This document shows, in pieces, positions 34,511 through 43,125 of a stretch of 62,575 nt of DNA. The translations under genes and the position numbers were made by a program. Numbering within the stretch: the stretch's first letter is position 1; every line of letters begins with the position of its first letter. The stretch is from DSNY01 sp964539745 (GTDB lineage Bacteria; Pseudomonadota; Gammaproteobacteria; Burkholderiales; Burkholderiaceae_F): the NCBI GenBank assembly GCA_964539745.1, contig CAZIJU010000010.1:1-62575 (forward strand). The letters are read 5' to 3'. A model generated the notes under the pieces. It worked only from the letters and a program-made list of their open reading frames with translations, ran no database searches and was not told the DNA's origin.

Positions 34511-35695
34511 ATGGGCAGGGACGTGGTGATCGCAAGCGGCGTGCGGACGGCGATCGGCGACTTCGGCGGTGGCTTGAAGGACATTCCGCCGACGCAGCTC
34601 GGCGCGACCTGCGTCAGGGAAGCGCTGGCGCGCGCGCGGGTCGAAGGCGGCGAAGTCGGCCACGTCGTCTTCGGCAACGTGATTCACACCGAGCCGCGCG
34701 ACATGTACCTGGCGCGCGTGGCCGCACTCGACGGCGGCGTGCGCGACCACGTGCCTTGCCTGACACTCAATCGCCTGTGCGGCAGCGGGCTGCAGGCGGT
34801 CGTCTCGGCGTCGCAATCGATCCTGCTCGGCGATTGCGACATCGCGTTGGCCGGCGGTGCCGAGAGCATGTCGCGTGCCCCGTACGCGATGCCCAGCGGC
34901 CGCTGGGGCCAGCGCATGGGCGACGCGCAGGTCATCGACATGATGGTCGCCGCGTTGCACGACCCGTTCCAGAAGATCCACATGGGCGTGACGGCGGAGA
35001 ACGTCGCCGCCAAATGGGGCATCACGCGCGAGGAGCAAGATCGACTCGCGGTCGAAAGCCACAAGCGCGCGTCGGCGGCGATCAGGGAAGGTCGCTTCAA
35101 GAGCCAGATCGTGCCGATCGTCACGAGAGGCAAAAAAGGCGACGTCGTCTTCGACACCGACGAGCATCCGCGCGTGGACACGACGCTCGAGGACTTGGCG
35201 AAATTGAAGCCCGTGTTCGTGAAGGAAGGCGGCACGGTCACCGCGGGCAACGCCTCCGGCATCAACGACGGCGCGGCGGCGCTCGTGCTGATGGAGCGCG
35301 CCACGGCAGACAAGCGCGGCGTCAAGCCGCTCGGACGGCTCGTCGCCTATGCGCACGCCGGCGTCGATCCGAAGTACATGGGCATCGGCCCGGTGCCGGC
35401 GTCGCGCATGGCGCTCGAGCGAGCGGGTTTGACGATCGACCGGATGGACGTGATCGAGGCCAACGAGGCCTTCGCCGCGCAGGCGTGCGCGGTGACCAAG
35501 GACTTGAAGGCCGACCCCGCGAAGGTCAACCCGAACGGCAGCGGCATCTCGCTCGGCCACCCGGTCGGGGCGACCGGCGCCATCATCACCGTCAAGGCGC
35601 TGTACGAGCTGGAACGGATCGGCGGCCGCTACGCGCTGGTGACGATGTGCATCGGCGGCGGGCAGGGGATCGCGGCGGTCTTCGAGCGGGTGTAG
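34511..35695 (+). CDS. bktB: Beta-ketothiolase, BktB-like
   Basis: 394-aa thiolase distinct from phaA. Active-site regions: NRLCGSGLQAV (near residue 90), LGHPVGATGA and CIGGGQG. The stretch VVFGNVIHTEPRDMYLARVA strongly resembles BktB of Cupriavidus, which condenses acetyl-CoA with propionyl-CoA and supports C5 and longer monomers. GGAGG lies 7 nt before the ATG. With phaA it gives two thiolase inputs to the PHA pathway; substrate range is inferred from family resemblance. Confidence 0.9.
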   Translation: MGRDVVIASGVRTAIGDFGGGLKDIPPTQLGATCVREALARARVEGGEVGHVVFGNVIHTEPRDMYLARVAALDGGVRDHVPCLTLNRLCGSGLQAVVSASQSILLGDCDIALAGGAESMSRAPYAMPSGRWGQRMGDAQVIDMMVAALHDPFQKIHMGVTAENVAAKWGITREEQDRLAVESHKRASAAIREGRFKSQIVPIVTRGKKGDVVFDTDEHPRVDTTLEDLAKLKPVFVKEGGTVTAGNASGINDGAAALVLMERATADKRGVKPLGRLVAYAHAGVDPKYMGIGPVPASRMALERAGLTIDRMDVIEANEAFAAQACAVTKDLKADPAKVNPNGSGISLGHPVGATGAIITVKALYELERIGGRYALVTMCIGGGQGIAAVFERV

Positions 35696-35726
35696 GTTCG
35701 TTCGAGCGCGGCGGAGCGGCGAAGCG

Positions 35727-35972
35727 ATGCCGGAAGTCTTTCGCTGGCGCGGGTTTCGGTTCTTCTTCTATTCGAACGAAGGAAGCCCGCGCGAGCCGTG
35801 CCACGTGCACGTCGAACATGCCGATGGCGAAGCGAAGGTATGGCTCGATCCCGAGATCCGCCTGGCTTCCAGCTTCGGATTGAGCAGCCGGCAACTCGGC
35901 ACTATTCTTGCCGTCGTACGGGAACGTGAGGCACGGATCCGGGAGAAATGGGATGAATACTTCGGTCACTAG
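35727..35972 (+). CDS. DUF4160 domain protein
   Basis: 81-aa protein: FRWRGFRFFFYSNEGSPREP, CHVHVEHADGEAKVWLDPEIRLA and a C-terminal helical REKWDEYFGH, the complete DUF4160 signature. DUF4160 genes are very often paired with DUF2442 genes, as here (20-bp overlap), in a compact layout resembling toxin-antitoxin pairs. Biochemical function is not established to my knowledge. Confidence 0.88.
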   Translation: MPEVFRWRGFRFFFYSNEGSPREPCHVHVEHADGEAKVWLDPEIRLASSFGLSSRQLGTILAVVREREARIREKWDEYFGH

Positions 35973-36222
35973 CGTCGCGTCTGCGGTTCACTTCACCGAC
36001 ACCGACATGCTGGTCGAACTGGCGGACGGCCGCGCCATCCGGGTTCCGCTCGCCTGGTTCCCGCGCCTGCTCAACGCGACCCCAGAACAGCGCGGCAAGG
36101 TGCGGATTAGCAAGTCGGGCGCGGGCTTGCATTGGGACGAACTCGACGAAGACATCAGCGTCGCCGGTCTGCTGGCCGGGCGGCCGGACATGAGTGCTAG
36201 ACGGACGCTGGCGTCTGCTTGA
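35953..36222 (+). CDS. DUF2442 domain protein
   Basis: 89-aa protein: VHFTDTDMLVELADGRAIRVPLAWFPRLLNA and WDELDEDISVAGLLAGRPD, a full DUF2442 domain. Start ATG 35953 lies inside the DUF4160 gene (20-bp overlap, +1 relative frame), so the pair is co-expressed. An antitoxin or partner role is inference from gene layout only. Confidence 0.87.
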   Translation: MNTSVTSVASAVHFTDTDMLVELADGRAIRVPLAWFPRLLNATPEQRGKVRISKSGAGLHWDELDEDISVAGLLAGRPDMSARRTLASA

Positions 36223-36371
36223 GCGGGTCCCGATCTGGAGCGATGTCAAGTCGCGGAGGAAGCCGCGGAAGTGGCTGTTCGCAAGGCGAGCTGTCGCACA
36301 GTTACTTGACGTTCATCGCGAGCACTTGGGCGTGTCCGATTGCGGATGTCGCCGCAGCTTGACTGGATCGC

Positions 36372-36926
36372 TTGACGCGGCAAGCTGACACACGTCACCC
36401 GACGCCGGACGACCGGGGTGCCGCCTCAGCAATCTGTCTGCTGCTTGCAGTGATGGTTGAGTCGTACACGCTTCGTGTCGCAGTCGATCAGGATAAGCGG
36501 CCGACCCGATTCCGGGCATATGACTGGTGGACCAAGAGCGCGTACCAGCACAGGGAGTACGTGCTGGATCTCTTCGTCCTCCGCGACGCCATTGCGCACA
36601 ACCACGTCTACGAATACGAGCTGGACAAAGAGGGGCCACCTCAGCGCCACGTTGTCTTCTTGGGAGGAGACAAGAAATGGAAGCGGCGCGTGGATGACCG
36701 TTCGCGGAAGCTCAAGCATTCCGGGCTCCATGTGAACCCCGGCCAGATCGGACCGCTGGACGTCCGCACCTCGGCCGCCATCTCGCTGGGAGCGCTCAGG
36801 TACTTGAAGAACTCCGGTCAGCGCGTAGGTCCGATCGAGTTTTCACACGCGAGGCGGGGCAAGGCGAAGAATCTCTGGGAACTGCTGGACCAAGTCACGA
36901 AGCGGGCGATCGCGGTGAGGCAATGA
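36372..36926 (+). CDS. Orphan HEPN-like protein with RxxxxH motif
   Basis: About 184 aa, not recognised as a named family. Two predicted helices surround VLRDAIAHNHVYEYE (about residue 76-90); RDAIAH fits the R-X4-H active-site motif of HEPN ribonucleases. The C-terminal part is basic (DKKWKRRVDDRSRKLK) and ends with another helix. The start is uncertain: TTG 36372 is the first usable codon after an in-frame TGA (36360-36362), and an internal ATG at 36453 would cut into the first helix. A+T content is visibly higher than in neighbours, with AGG and GGA codons, suggesting transfer. It follows the DUF4160/DUF2442 pair on the same strand. Confidence 0.6.
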   Translation: MTRQADTRHPTPDDRGAASAICLLLAVMVESYTLRVAVDQDKRPTRFRAYDWWTKSAYQHREYVLDLFVLRDAIAHNHVYEYELDKEGPPQRHVVFLGGDKKWKRRVDDRSRKLKHSGLHVNPGQIGPLDVRTSAAISLGALRYLKNSGQRVGPIEFSHARRGKAKNLWELLDQVTKRAIAVRQ

Positions 36927-37028
36927 TCGGTGGGTAGCTTGTGATGTCCAGCGCCACATGCCGTTGTTGAGCGAAGACCTGGCCGCAGGGAGGCACACGC
37001 ATGCGGGAGGCAGCGACTGAGCGGATCG

Positions 37029-37367
37029 TCAGCTCACCGCGCGGCCGTCGTTCAGCCGCAACCAGCCCTTGACGACGCGATAGACCGCCCAGATCCAGAC
37101 GGCGAGCAGGATCAGGAATCCGACGCCGACCAGCGCGAGCACGATACCCGCGACGGTCCACGCAAGGCCCCACCAGAAGGTGCGGATCTGCCAGTCGAAG
37201 TGGCTTTCGAGCCAGGTGCCGCGCACGTCGTCGCGCTTGATGTACGCGATGATCACGCCCGCGATCGCGGTGACACCCCACAGGAACGACAGCGCGTACA
37301 GCACGTAGACGACGAGCGCGACGTTCTTCGTCTTTTTGATCGTTTCGTCCGCTACGGGTGTCTGCAT
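37029..37367 (-). CDS. Small DUF4870-like membrane protein
   Basis: 112-aa protein with three hydrophobic segments (ALVVYVLYALSFLWGVTAIA, FWWGLAWTVAGIVLALVGVG, ILLAVWIWAVYRVV) and the DUF4870-like LESHFDWQIRTFWWG segment after the first pair. ATG 37367 is preceded by GAAGGA. It lies 10 bp downstream of serB on the same strand, so the two may be co-transcribed. Function unknown. Confidence 0.8.
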   Translation of the reverse strand: MQTPVADETIKKTKNVALVVYVLYALSFLWGVTAIAGVIIAYIKRDDVRGTWLESHFDWQIRTFWWGLAWTVAGIVLALVGVGFLILLAVWIWAVYRVVKGWLRLNDGRAVS

Positions 37368-37377
37368 CGCACGTCCT

Positions 37378-38232
37378 TCAGGAAAACCAGTTGAGCACAC
37401 CGTCGAGCGCAGTGTAGTTCAGCGCGTAGGTCGCCTGCTGCCGTACGACGGGCTTCGCCCGATACGCGACCGAGATTCCGGCGAGCTTCATCATCTTCAG
37501 GTCGTTCGCGCCGTCGCCGATCGCGATCGCGCGCTCGGTCGCGCAGCCGAGATCGGCGCATGCATCGCGCAGCGCCTGCGCCTTGCCGTCCGCATCGACG
37601 ATCTCGCCGCCGCCGGGGCCGGTCACACGGCCGGTGAGCCTTCCGTCGGCGATCTCGATCACGTTCGCGCGCGTGTAGTCGAAACCGAGGCGCTGCTGCA
37701 GCCGATCGGTAAAGAAGGTGAAACCGCCAGTGACGAGCAGCGTCTTCAGCCCGGCTGCCTTGCATGCGGCGATCAGTGCCTCGGCGCCGTCGTTCAGGCG
37801 AAGTTTCTCTTGATACACCCGCTCGAGCAGCGAGACGTCCACGCCGGCCAGCATGGAGACGCGCCGGCGCAGGCTTTCCTTGTAGTCGGCGATCTCGCCG
37901 CGCATCGCCGCTTCGGTGATCGCTGCGACCTCCTTGCCTTTGCCGGCGTACGCGGCGACTTCGTCGAGGCTTTCGACGTTGACGAGCGTCGAATCCATGT
38001 CCAGGGCCAGCAGCCTGAAGCTGGCGAGCTTCAACGCCGGCGTCACAATCGCCCAGTCGCATTTCCAGTAGTCCGCGAGCGCCGCCGCGGCCTTGCGCGT
38101 ATCGGCGTCATCGCGGATGCCGACCAGGCGCGCGCTGTTGAGTTTTCGTTGCACGCGCTGTGCGAGGCAGACCACCTTGAACGCGTCGACCGCGGCGGTG
38201 GGGAGATCGGCGGATTGGATGACGAGGTCCAT
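37378..38232 (-). CDS. serB: Phosphoserine phosphatase
   Basis: 284-aa HAD-family enzyme for the last step of serine biosynthesis. Catalytic motif LDMDSTLVNVES near residue 78; motif II LLVTGGFTFFTDRL; motif III AIGDGANDLKMM near 225. The N-terminal 70 residues form the ACT-like regulatory region common in longer SerB proteins. It lies downstream of mfd on the same strand. Confidence 0.95.
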   Translation of the reverse strand: MDLVIQSADLPTAAVDAFKVVCLAQRVQRKLNSARLVGIRDDADTRKAAAALADYWKCDWAIVTPALKLASFRLLALDMDSTLVNVESLDEVAAYAGKGKEVAAITEAAMRGEIADYKESLRRRVSMLAGVDVSLLERVYQEKLRLNDGAEALIAACKAAGLKTLLVTGGFTFFTDRLQQRLGFDYTRANVIEIADGRLTGRVTGPGGGEIVDADGKAQALRDACADLGCATERAIAIGDGANDLKMMKLAGISVAYRAKPVVRQQATYALNYTALDGVLNWFS

Positions 38233-38340
38233 GGTGTTCGTCGAGAAGGTGTCACTCCCGCGTCGGCGGGAATTCGCAGAAGCTCAAAGACGCTGGGTTC
38301 CCGCTTTCGCGGCAACGACAGTCAGCGCAGGCGCCCTCGC

Positions 38341-41300
38341 TCACGCCAGCGCCTTGAACACGGTCCGCAACTGCTGCAGCCGCGCATCGAGATTCGGCGT
38401 CTTCACGTCGATGCGCAGTCTGTCCTGGCCGGCCAGCCGCATCGATTTCTCTCGCTGGATCAGCGCAATCAGCCGCGCCGGATCGATCGGCGGATTCGGC
38501 ACGAAGGCGAGCACGATCGCCTCGCTCGAGGCGTCGATCTTCTTCACGCCGAGCCGCTCCGCCGCAAGCCGCAGCCGATGCGTTTCGATCAGCGCGCGCG
38601 CCGGCTCGGGCAGTCTTCCGTAGCGGTCGATCAGCTCCTCCTGCAGCGCCAGCAGCCCGTCCTCGTCGTTGCACGAGGCGAGTTTCTTGTACAGCGACAG
38701 CCGCTGATGCACGTCGTTGACGTAGTCGGCCGGCAGCAGCGCCGGCACGTGTAGATTGATCTCGGTCACGGCCGCCAGCGGCGCCAGCAGATCCGGCTCG
38801 CGTCCCGACCGCAGCGCGCGTACCGCGGCGTTGAGCATCTGCGTGTACAGATCGAAGCCGACCTCCTGCATGTTGCCCGACTGTGCCTCGCCGAGCACTT
38901 CACCGGCGCCGCGGATCTCGAGGTCGTGCATCGCGAGGTAGAAGCCCGAGCCGAGTTCCTCCAGGTTCTGGATCGCCTCGAGCCGCTTTTCGGCGTTCTT
39001 CGTCATGCCGCCTTCGTCGGGCACCAGCAGGTAGGCGTATGCCTGATGGTGCGAGCGGCCGACGCGGCCGCGCAGCTGATGAAGCTGCGCCAAGCCGAAC
39101 TTGTCGGCGCGATGGATGATGATCGTGTTCGCCGTCGGCACGTCGATGCCGGTTTCGATGATCGTCGTGCACAGCAGCAGGTTGAAGCGCTGCTGGTAGA
39201 AGTCGCGCATCACGCGCTCGAGCTCACGCTCAGGCATCTGCCCGTGCGCGATCTCGATGCGCGCCTCGGGAACCAATTCCGCCAGCCGCGCGCGGCGGTT
39301 CTCGATCGTCTCGACTTCGTTGTGCAGGAAGTAGATCTGGCCGCCGCGCTTCAGCTCGCGCAGGCACGCCTCGCGCACGAGCGACGGGGTTTCGCGCCGC
39401 ACGAAGGTCTTGATCGCGAGCCGCTTCTGCGGCGCGGTGGCAATCACCGAGAACTCGCGGATCCCCTCCATCGACAGCGCGAGCGTGCGCGGAATCGGCG
39501 TGGCGGTGAGCGTCAGCACGTCGACCTCGGCGCGCAGGCTCTTGAGCCGCTCCTTCTGCCGCACGCCGAAGCGATGCTCCTCGTCGATGATCACGAGCCC
39601 CAAGCGAGCGAACTTGACGTCGGCCGACAGCAGCTTGTGCGTGCCGATCGCGATGTCGATGCGTCCGGTGGCAAGCCCCGCCAGGGCTTCGGCCACTTCC
39701 TTGCCGGAGCGGAAGCGCGACAACTCGACGATTCTGACCGGCCAGTCGGCGAAGCGGTCGCTGAAGGTCTGGAAATGCTGCTCGGCGAGCAGCGTGGTCG
39801 GGCACAGCACGGCGACCTGCCTGCCTCCGGCCACGGCGGCGAACGCAGCGCGCAGTGCCACTTCGGTCTTGCCGAAACCGACGTCGCCGCACACGAGCCG
39901 ATCCATCGGAAATCCCGCACGCATGTCCTTCAGCACCGCGTCGATCGCGGCCCGCTGATCGGGCGTTTCCTCGAAGCCGAAGCCTTCGGCGAACGCCTCG
40001 TAGTCGCTCGGTCTGAATTCGAATGCGTGCCCCTTGCGTGCGGCGCGCAGCGCGTACAGATTGAGCAGCTCGGCGGCCGTATCCCGGACCTGCTTCGCCG
40101 CCTTCTTCTTCGCCTTTTCCCAGTCGCCGCCGCCCAGGTGGTGCAGTGGCGCGGCGTCCGGATCGGCGCCGCTGTACCGGGAGATCAGATGAAGCTGTGC
40201 GACCGGTACGTACAGCTTGGCGTCGTTCGCGTACTGCAGGTGCAGGAACTCGGTCGGTCCCCCGTCCAAGTCCAGCGATTCCAGCCCGAGGTAGCGGCCG
40301 ATGCCGTGCTCGACGTGAACGACCGGATCGCCGACGCGCAGCTCGGCGAGGTCGCGCACCATCGCTTCGACGTTCGAGGCGCGTTCGCGACCGCGATTGC
40401 GCTGCCGGCGCGGGCTGACTGCGTACAGCTCGGTTTCAGTGACGATCGCGATGCGGTGGTCGCGCAGCACGAATCCGCCGTGCAGCGGCGCCTCGCCGAG
40501 CGCGATCGGCGCGTCGCCGGCAAGGAATGACTTGAAGTCGGCGTTGTCGGCGAACGCCAGGCCGTGCTCGCGCAGCATCTGCCCGATCGTTTCGCGCCGT
40601 CCCGCCGAATCGGCGAGCAGCAGCAGCCTGCCGCCTTCGAGCGCGTGCCGTTGCGCGAAGCGCCGCAGCTTCTCGATCGGATCGGGCGCCCTGCGGTCGA
40701 TCGCCAGCGGCGGCACCGCTTCGAATTGCTTCGACTCGCCTTCGGCGAGCGCCAGCAGTGCGAAGCGCTTGCAGGCCGAAAAGAACGCCTCGACCCCGAT
40801 GAAAAGCCGCTGCGGCGGCAGGCACGGCCGCTGCGTGTCGCGCGACAGAAAGCGGTAGCGCTCGGCGGTTTCAGTCCAGAAACGTTGCGCGCTCGCTTCG
40901 ACCGCGCCGTGCAGGACGATCGTCGCGTCGGCCGGCAGGTAGTCGAACAAGGTGGCCGTCGAGTCGAAGAACAGCGGCAGGTAGTACTCGATGCCGGGGC
41001 CCGCGATGCCGCTGCCGATGTCCTTGTAAACGGGCGACCGGCTCGGATCGCCCTCGAAGACCTCGCGCCAGCGGTTGCGGAACGCCGTGCGCGCGGCCTC
41101 GTCCAGCGGGAACTCGCGGCCGGGCAGCAGCCGGACGTGCGGCACCGGGTAGAGGCTGCGCTGCGTGTCCGGGTCGAAAGCGCGGATCGTCTCGATCGCA
41201 TCGTCCAGCAGGTCGAGCCGGAACGGAAGCGCCGATCCCATCGGAAACAGATCGATCAGTCCGCCGCGCACGGAGAACTCGCCGGGCGCGACCACCTGTG

Positions 41301-41802
41301 TGACGTGCTGATAGCCTGCGAGCACGAGCTGCGCGCGCAGCTTGTCGGCAGCGAGCCGCTCGCCCTGGCGAAAAGCGAACGTGCGGGCGGCGATGTGCGC
41401 GGGCGGCGCAAGCCGGTACAACGCGGTCGTCGCCGGCACGATCAGCGCGTCGACGCCACCGGCGGCATCGCGCATGAGCAGCCGGTACAGCGTCTCGAGC
41501 CGCTCCGAGACGAGGTCGGGGTGTGGCGAGAGGATGTCGTACGGCAGGGTTTCCCAGTCGGGAAACGGCCGGACGGCGAGCGTTCGATCGAAATACGGCA
41601 CCTCGTCGAGCAGACGCTGGGCGTCGAGGGCGTCGGCGCAGATCGCCACGACGAGCCGCCCCTGCGCCTTCGCGCGTCGCGCAAGCTGCGCGATCAGCAG
41701 CGCGTCGCCGGAACCCGGCGGACGAGGCAGCGCAAAGCGCTCGCCGGCTGCCGGCGCCGGCAGCGCGAGTTCGATGTTCGGTGTTGAGACGACGCTTTCC
41801 AA
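38341..41802 (-). CDS. mfd: Transcription-repair coupling factor Mfd
   Basis: DNA translocase that removes RNA polymerase stalled at lesions and recruits UvrA. UvrB-homology N-terminal module, RNA polymerase-interaction domain (GDPVVHVEHGIGRYLGLESL), helicase motifs (GDVGFGKTEVALRAAFA Walker A; DEEHRFGVRQKE), TRG motif region, and the C-terminal TRCF domain are all present. I chose TTG 41802 (1153 aa, close to the E. coli length of 1148). The open frame extends to 42108, but that part is antisense to ispD. No ATG is available near the conserved N-terminus. Confidence 0.93.
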   Translation of the reverse strand: MESVVSTPNIELALPAPAAGERFALPRPPGSGDALLIAQLARRAKAQGRLVVAICADALDAQRLLDEVPYFDRTLAVRPFPDWETLPYDILSPHPDLVSERLETLYRLLMRDAAGGVDALIVPATTALYRLAPPAHIAARTFAFRQGERLAADKLRAQLVLAGYQHVTQVVAPGEFSVRGGLIDLFPMGSALPFRLDLLDDAIETIRAFDPDTQRSLYPVPHVRLLPGREFPLDEAARTAFRNRWREVFEGDPSRSPVYKDIGSGIAGPGIEYYLPLFFDSTATLFDYLPADATIVLHGAVEASAQRFWTETAERYRFLSRDTQRPCLPPQRLFIGVEAFFSACKRFALLALAEGESKQFEAVPPLAIDRRAPDPIEKLRRFAQRHALEGGRLLLLADSAGRRETIGQMLREHGLAFADNADFKSFLAGDAPIALGEAPLHGGFVLRDHRIAIVTETELYAVSPRRQRNRGRERASNVEAMVRDLAELRVGDPVVHVEHGIGRYLGLESLDLDGGPTEFLHLQYANDAKLYVPVAQLHLISRYSGADPDAAPLHHLGGGDWEKAKKKAAKQVRDTAAELLNLYALRAARKGHAFEFRPSDYEAFAEGFGFEETPDQRAAIDAVLKDMRAGFPMDRLVCGDVGFGKTEVALRAAFAAVAGGRQVAVLCPTTLLAEQHFQTFSDRFADWPVRIVELSRFRSGKEVAEALAGLATGRIDIAIGTHKLLSADVKFARLGLVIIDEEHRFGVRQKERLKSLRAEVDVLTLTATPIPRTLALSMEGIREFSVIATAPQKRLAIKTFVRRETPSLVREACLRELKRGGQIYFLHNEVETIENRRARLAELVPEARIEIAHGQMPERELERVMRDFYQQRFNLLLCTTIIETGIDVPTANTIIIHRADKFGLAQLHQLRGRVGRSHHQAYAYLLVPDEGGMTKNAEKRLEAIQNLEELGSGFYLAMHDLEIRGAGEVLGEAQSGNMQEVGFDLYTQMLNAAVRALRSGREPDLLAPLAAVTEINLHVPALLPADYVNDVHQRLSLYKKLASCNDEDGLLALQEELIDRYGRLPEPARALIETHRLRLAAERLGVKKIDASSEAIVLAFVPNPPIDPARLIALIQREKSMRLAGQDRLRIDVKTPNLDARLQQLRTVFKALA

Positions 41803-41867
41803 CCGTTCGGTCGCGCAGAAAACGCTTCGCGGCGGACCGATCGCTCGGACCACCGCGAACCGGCCGC

Positions 41868-41874
41868 TATTATA
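41868..41874. promoter_or_regulatory. Divergent -10 region between mfd and ispD
   Basis: On the minus strand 41874-41869 read TATAAT, a perfect -10 about 70 nt upstream of the mfd TTG. On the plus strand 41868-41873 read TATTAT, which could serve ispD (ATG 41936). No strong -35 hexamer appears at 16-18 bp on either strand. Confidence 0.5.
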
Positions 41875-41935
41875 GGTTCCGCTTCCCGCCGCAGCGGTCC
41901 TTCCCGAGCTGCGGCGCGCCGCGCGCACTCTTTCG

Positions 41936-42643
41936 ATGCCTTCGACGCTCGACTCGCATCTGTTCGGCCTGATCCCCGCGGCGGGCAGCGGGTCGCGGAT
42001 GGACGGCGACGTTCCCAAGCAGTACGCGCCACTGGCAGGCCGCGCGATGCTCGAGCACGCGATCGACGCGTTGCTTTCAGACGCACGTGTTGAGCGCGTA
42101 CTGGTCATCGTCGCGCCGGACGACGTTCGTCATCGCGCGATCGCCGCCAACGGCCGTGTCGAGTTCGTCGCCGCAGGCGGCGCGAGCCGCGCCGAGAGCG
42201 TGCGAAACGGGCTGGCGCGGCTGGCGATGAGCGCGAGCGCCGACGACTGGGTGCTGGTGCACGATGCGGCGCGGCCGTGTCTTGCGCGCGACGAACTGGG
42301 CGCGCTGATCGACGCGCTGGCCGACGATCCGGTCGGCGGGCTGCTCGCCGTGCCGATCGCCGACACGATCAAGCGCGGCGATGGCGGTCGCGTCGCGCAG
42401 ACGATCGAGCGCGCCGGGCTGTGGCGCGCGCTGACGCCGCAGATGTTCCGCCTCGGCGTGCTCGAAGATGCGTTCGAGCGCGTCGGCGATCTGTCGGCGA
42501 TCACCGACGAGTCGAGCGCGGTCGAGCGAATCGGCCATGCGCCGCGGCTCGTGCCTGGCCGCGCGTCGAACATCAAGGTCACGCGACCGGACGACGTTCC
42601 ACTCGCCGAAGCGATTCTCAGACTGCAGGGCAGGTGCCGATGA
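41936..42643 (+). CDS. ispD: 2-C-methyl-D-erythritol 4-phosphate cytidylyltransferase
   Basis: 235-aa MEP-pathway enzyme forming CDP-ME. N-terminal nucleotide-binding motif LIPAAGSGSRMDGDVPKQYA, then VHDAARPCLARDEL and the C-terminal ITDESSAVERIGHAPRLV segment. The stop overlaps the ATG of ispF by 4 bp. Divergent from mfd, an arrangement conserved in many Betaproteobacteria. Confidence 0.95.
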   Translation: MPSTLDSHLFGLIPAAGSGSRMDGDVPKQYAPLAGRAMLEHAIDALLSDARVERVLVIVAPDDVRHRAIAANGRVEFVAAGGASRAESVRNGLARLAMSASADDWVLVHDAARPCLARDELGALIDALADDPVGGLLAVPIADTIKRGDGGRVAQTIERAGLWRALTPQMFRLGVLEDAFERVGDLSAITDESSAVERIGHAPRLVPGRASNIKVTRPDDVPLAEAILRLQGRCR

Positions 42644-43125
42644 AATTCAGGATCGGGCAGGGCTACGACGTGCACGCGCTGGTGCCGGGGCGTCGGCTCG
42701 TGCTGGGCGGCGTCGAGATTGCGCACACGCACGGACTGCTCGGACACTCCGACGCGGACGTGCTGTTGCACGCGATCACCGACGCCGTGCTCGGCGCGGC
42801 CGGACTCGGCGATATTGGGCGGCTGTATCCCGATACCGATCCGCGGTTCAAGGATGCCGACAGTCGCGCGTTGCTGCGCGATGCGGCGGACCGAGTTCAG
42901 GCGGCCGGCTGGCGCGTCGGCAACGTCGATTGCACGGTCATCGCCGAGCGCCCGAAAATCGCGCCGCACGTCGGTGCGATGCGCGCGGTCATCGCCGGCT
43001 GCCTCGGCATCGAGGAGGCGGCCGTCAACGTCAAGGGCAAGACGACCGAACGCCTCGGCTTCACAGGCCGCGGGGACGGCATCGCGGCGCTGGCGGCCGT
43101 GCTAATCGTGCAGGTCGAACGGTGA
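42640..43125 (+). CDS. ispF: 2-C-methyl-D-erythritol 2,4-cyclodiphosphate synthase
   Basis: 161-aa MEP-pathway enzyme. Zn-binding motif GQGYDVHAL (Asp/His), LLGHSDADVLLHAITDA with the third ligand, and the C-terminal VNVKGKTTERLGFTGRGDGIAA. It is a separate gene from ispD rather than a fusion. Overlaps ispD upstream and the rhodanese gene downstream by 4 bp each. Confidence 0.96.
   Translation: MKFRIGQGYDVHALVPGRRLVLGGVEIAHTHGLLGHSDADVLLHAITDAVLGAAGLGDIGRLYPDTDPRFKDADSRALLRDAADRVQAAGWRVGNVDCTVIAERPKIAPHVGAMRAVIAGCLGIEEAAVNVKGKTTERLGFTGRGDGIAALAAVLIVQVER

Noticed and set aside
36194..36388. 64-codon frame between DUF2442 and the HEPN-like gene
   Set aside because: Overlaps the DUF2442 end, and its basic low-information sequence has no family support; possibly a gene remnant but not supportable.
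41803..42108. N-terminal extension of Mfd of about 100 residues
   Set aside because: Ser/Arg-rich, antisense to ispD and upstream of the TATAAT; not conserved in Mfd.
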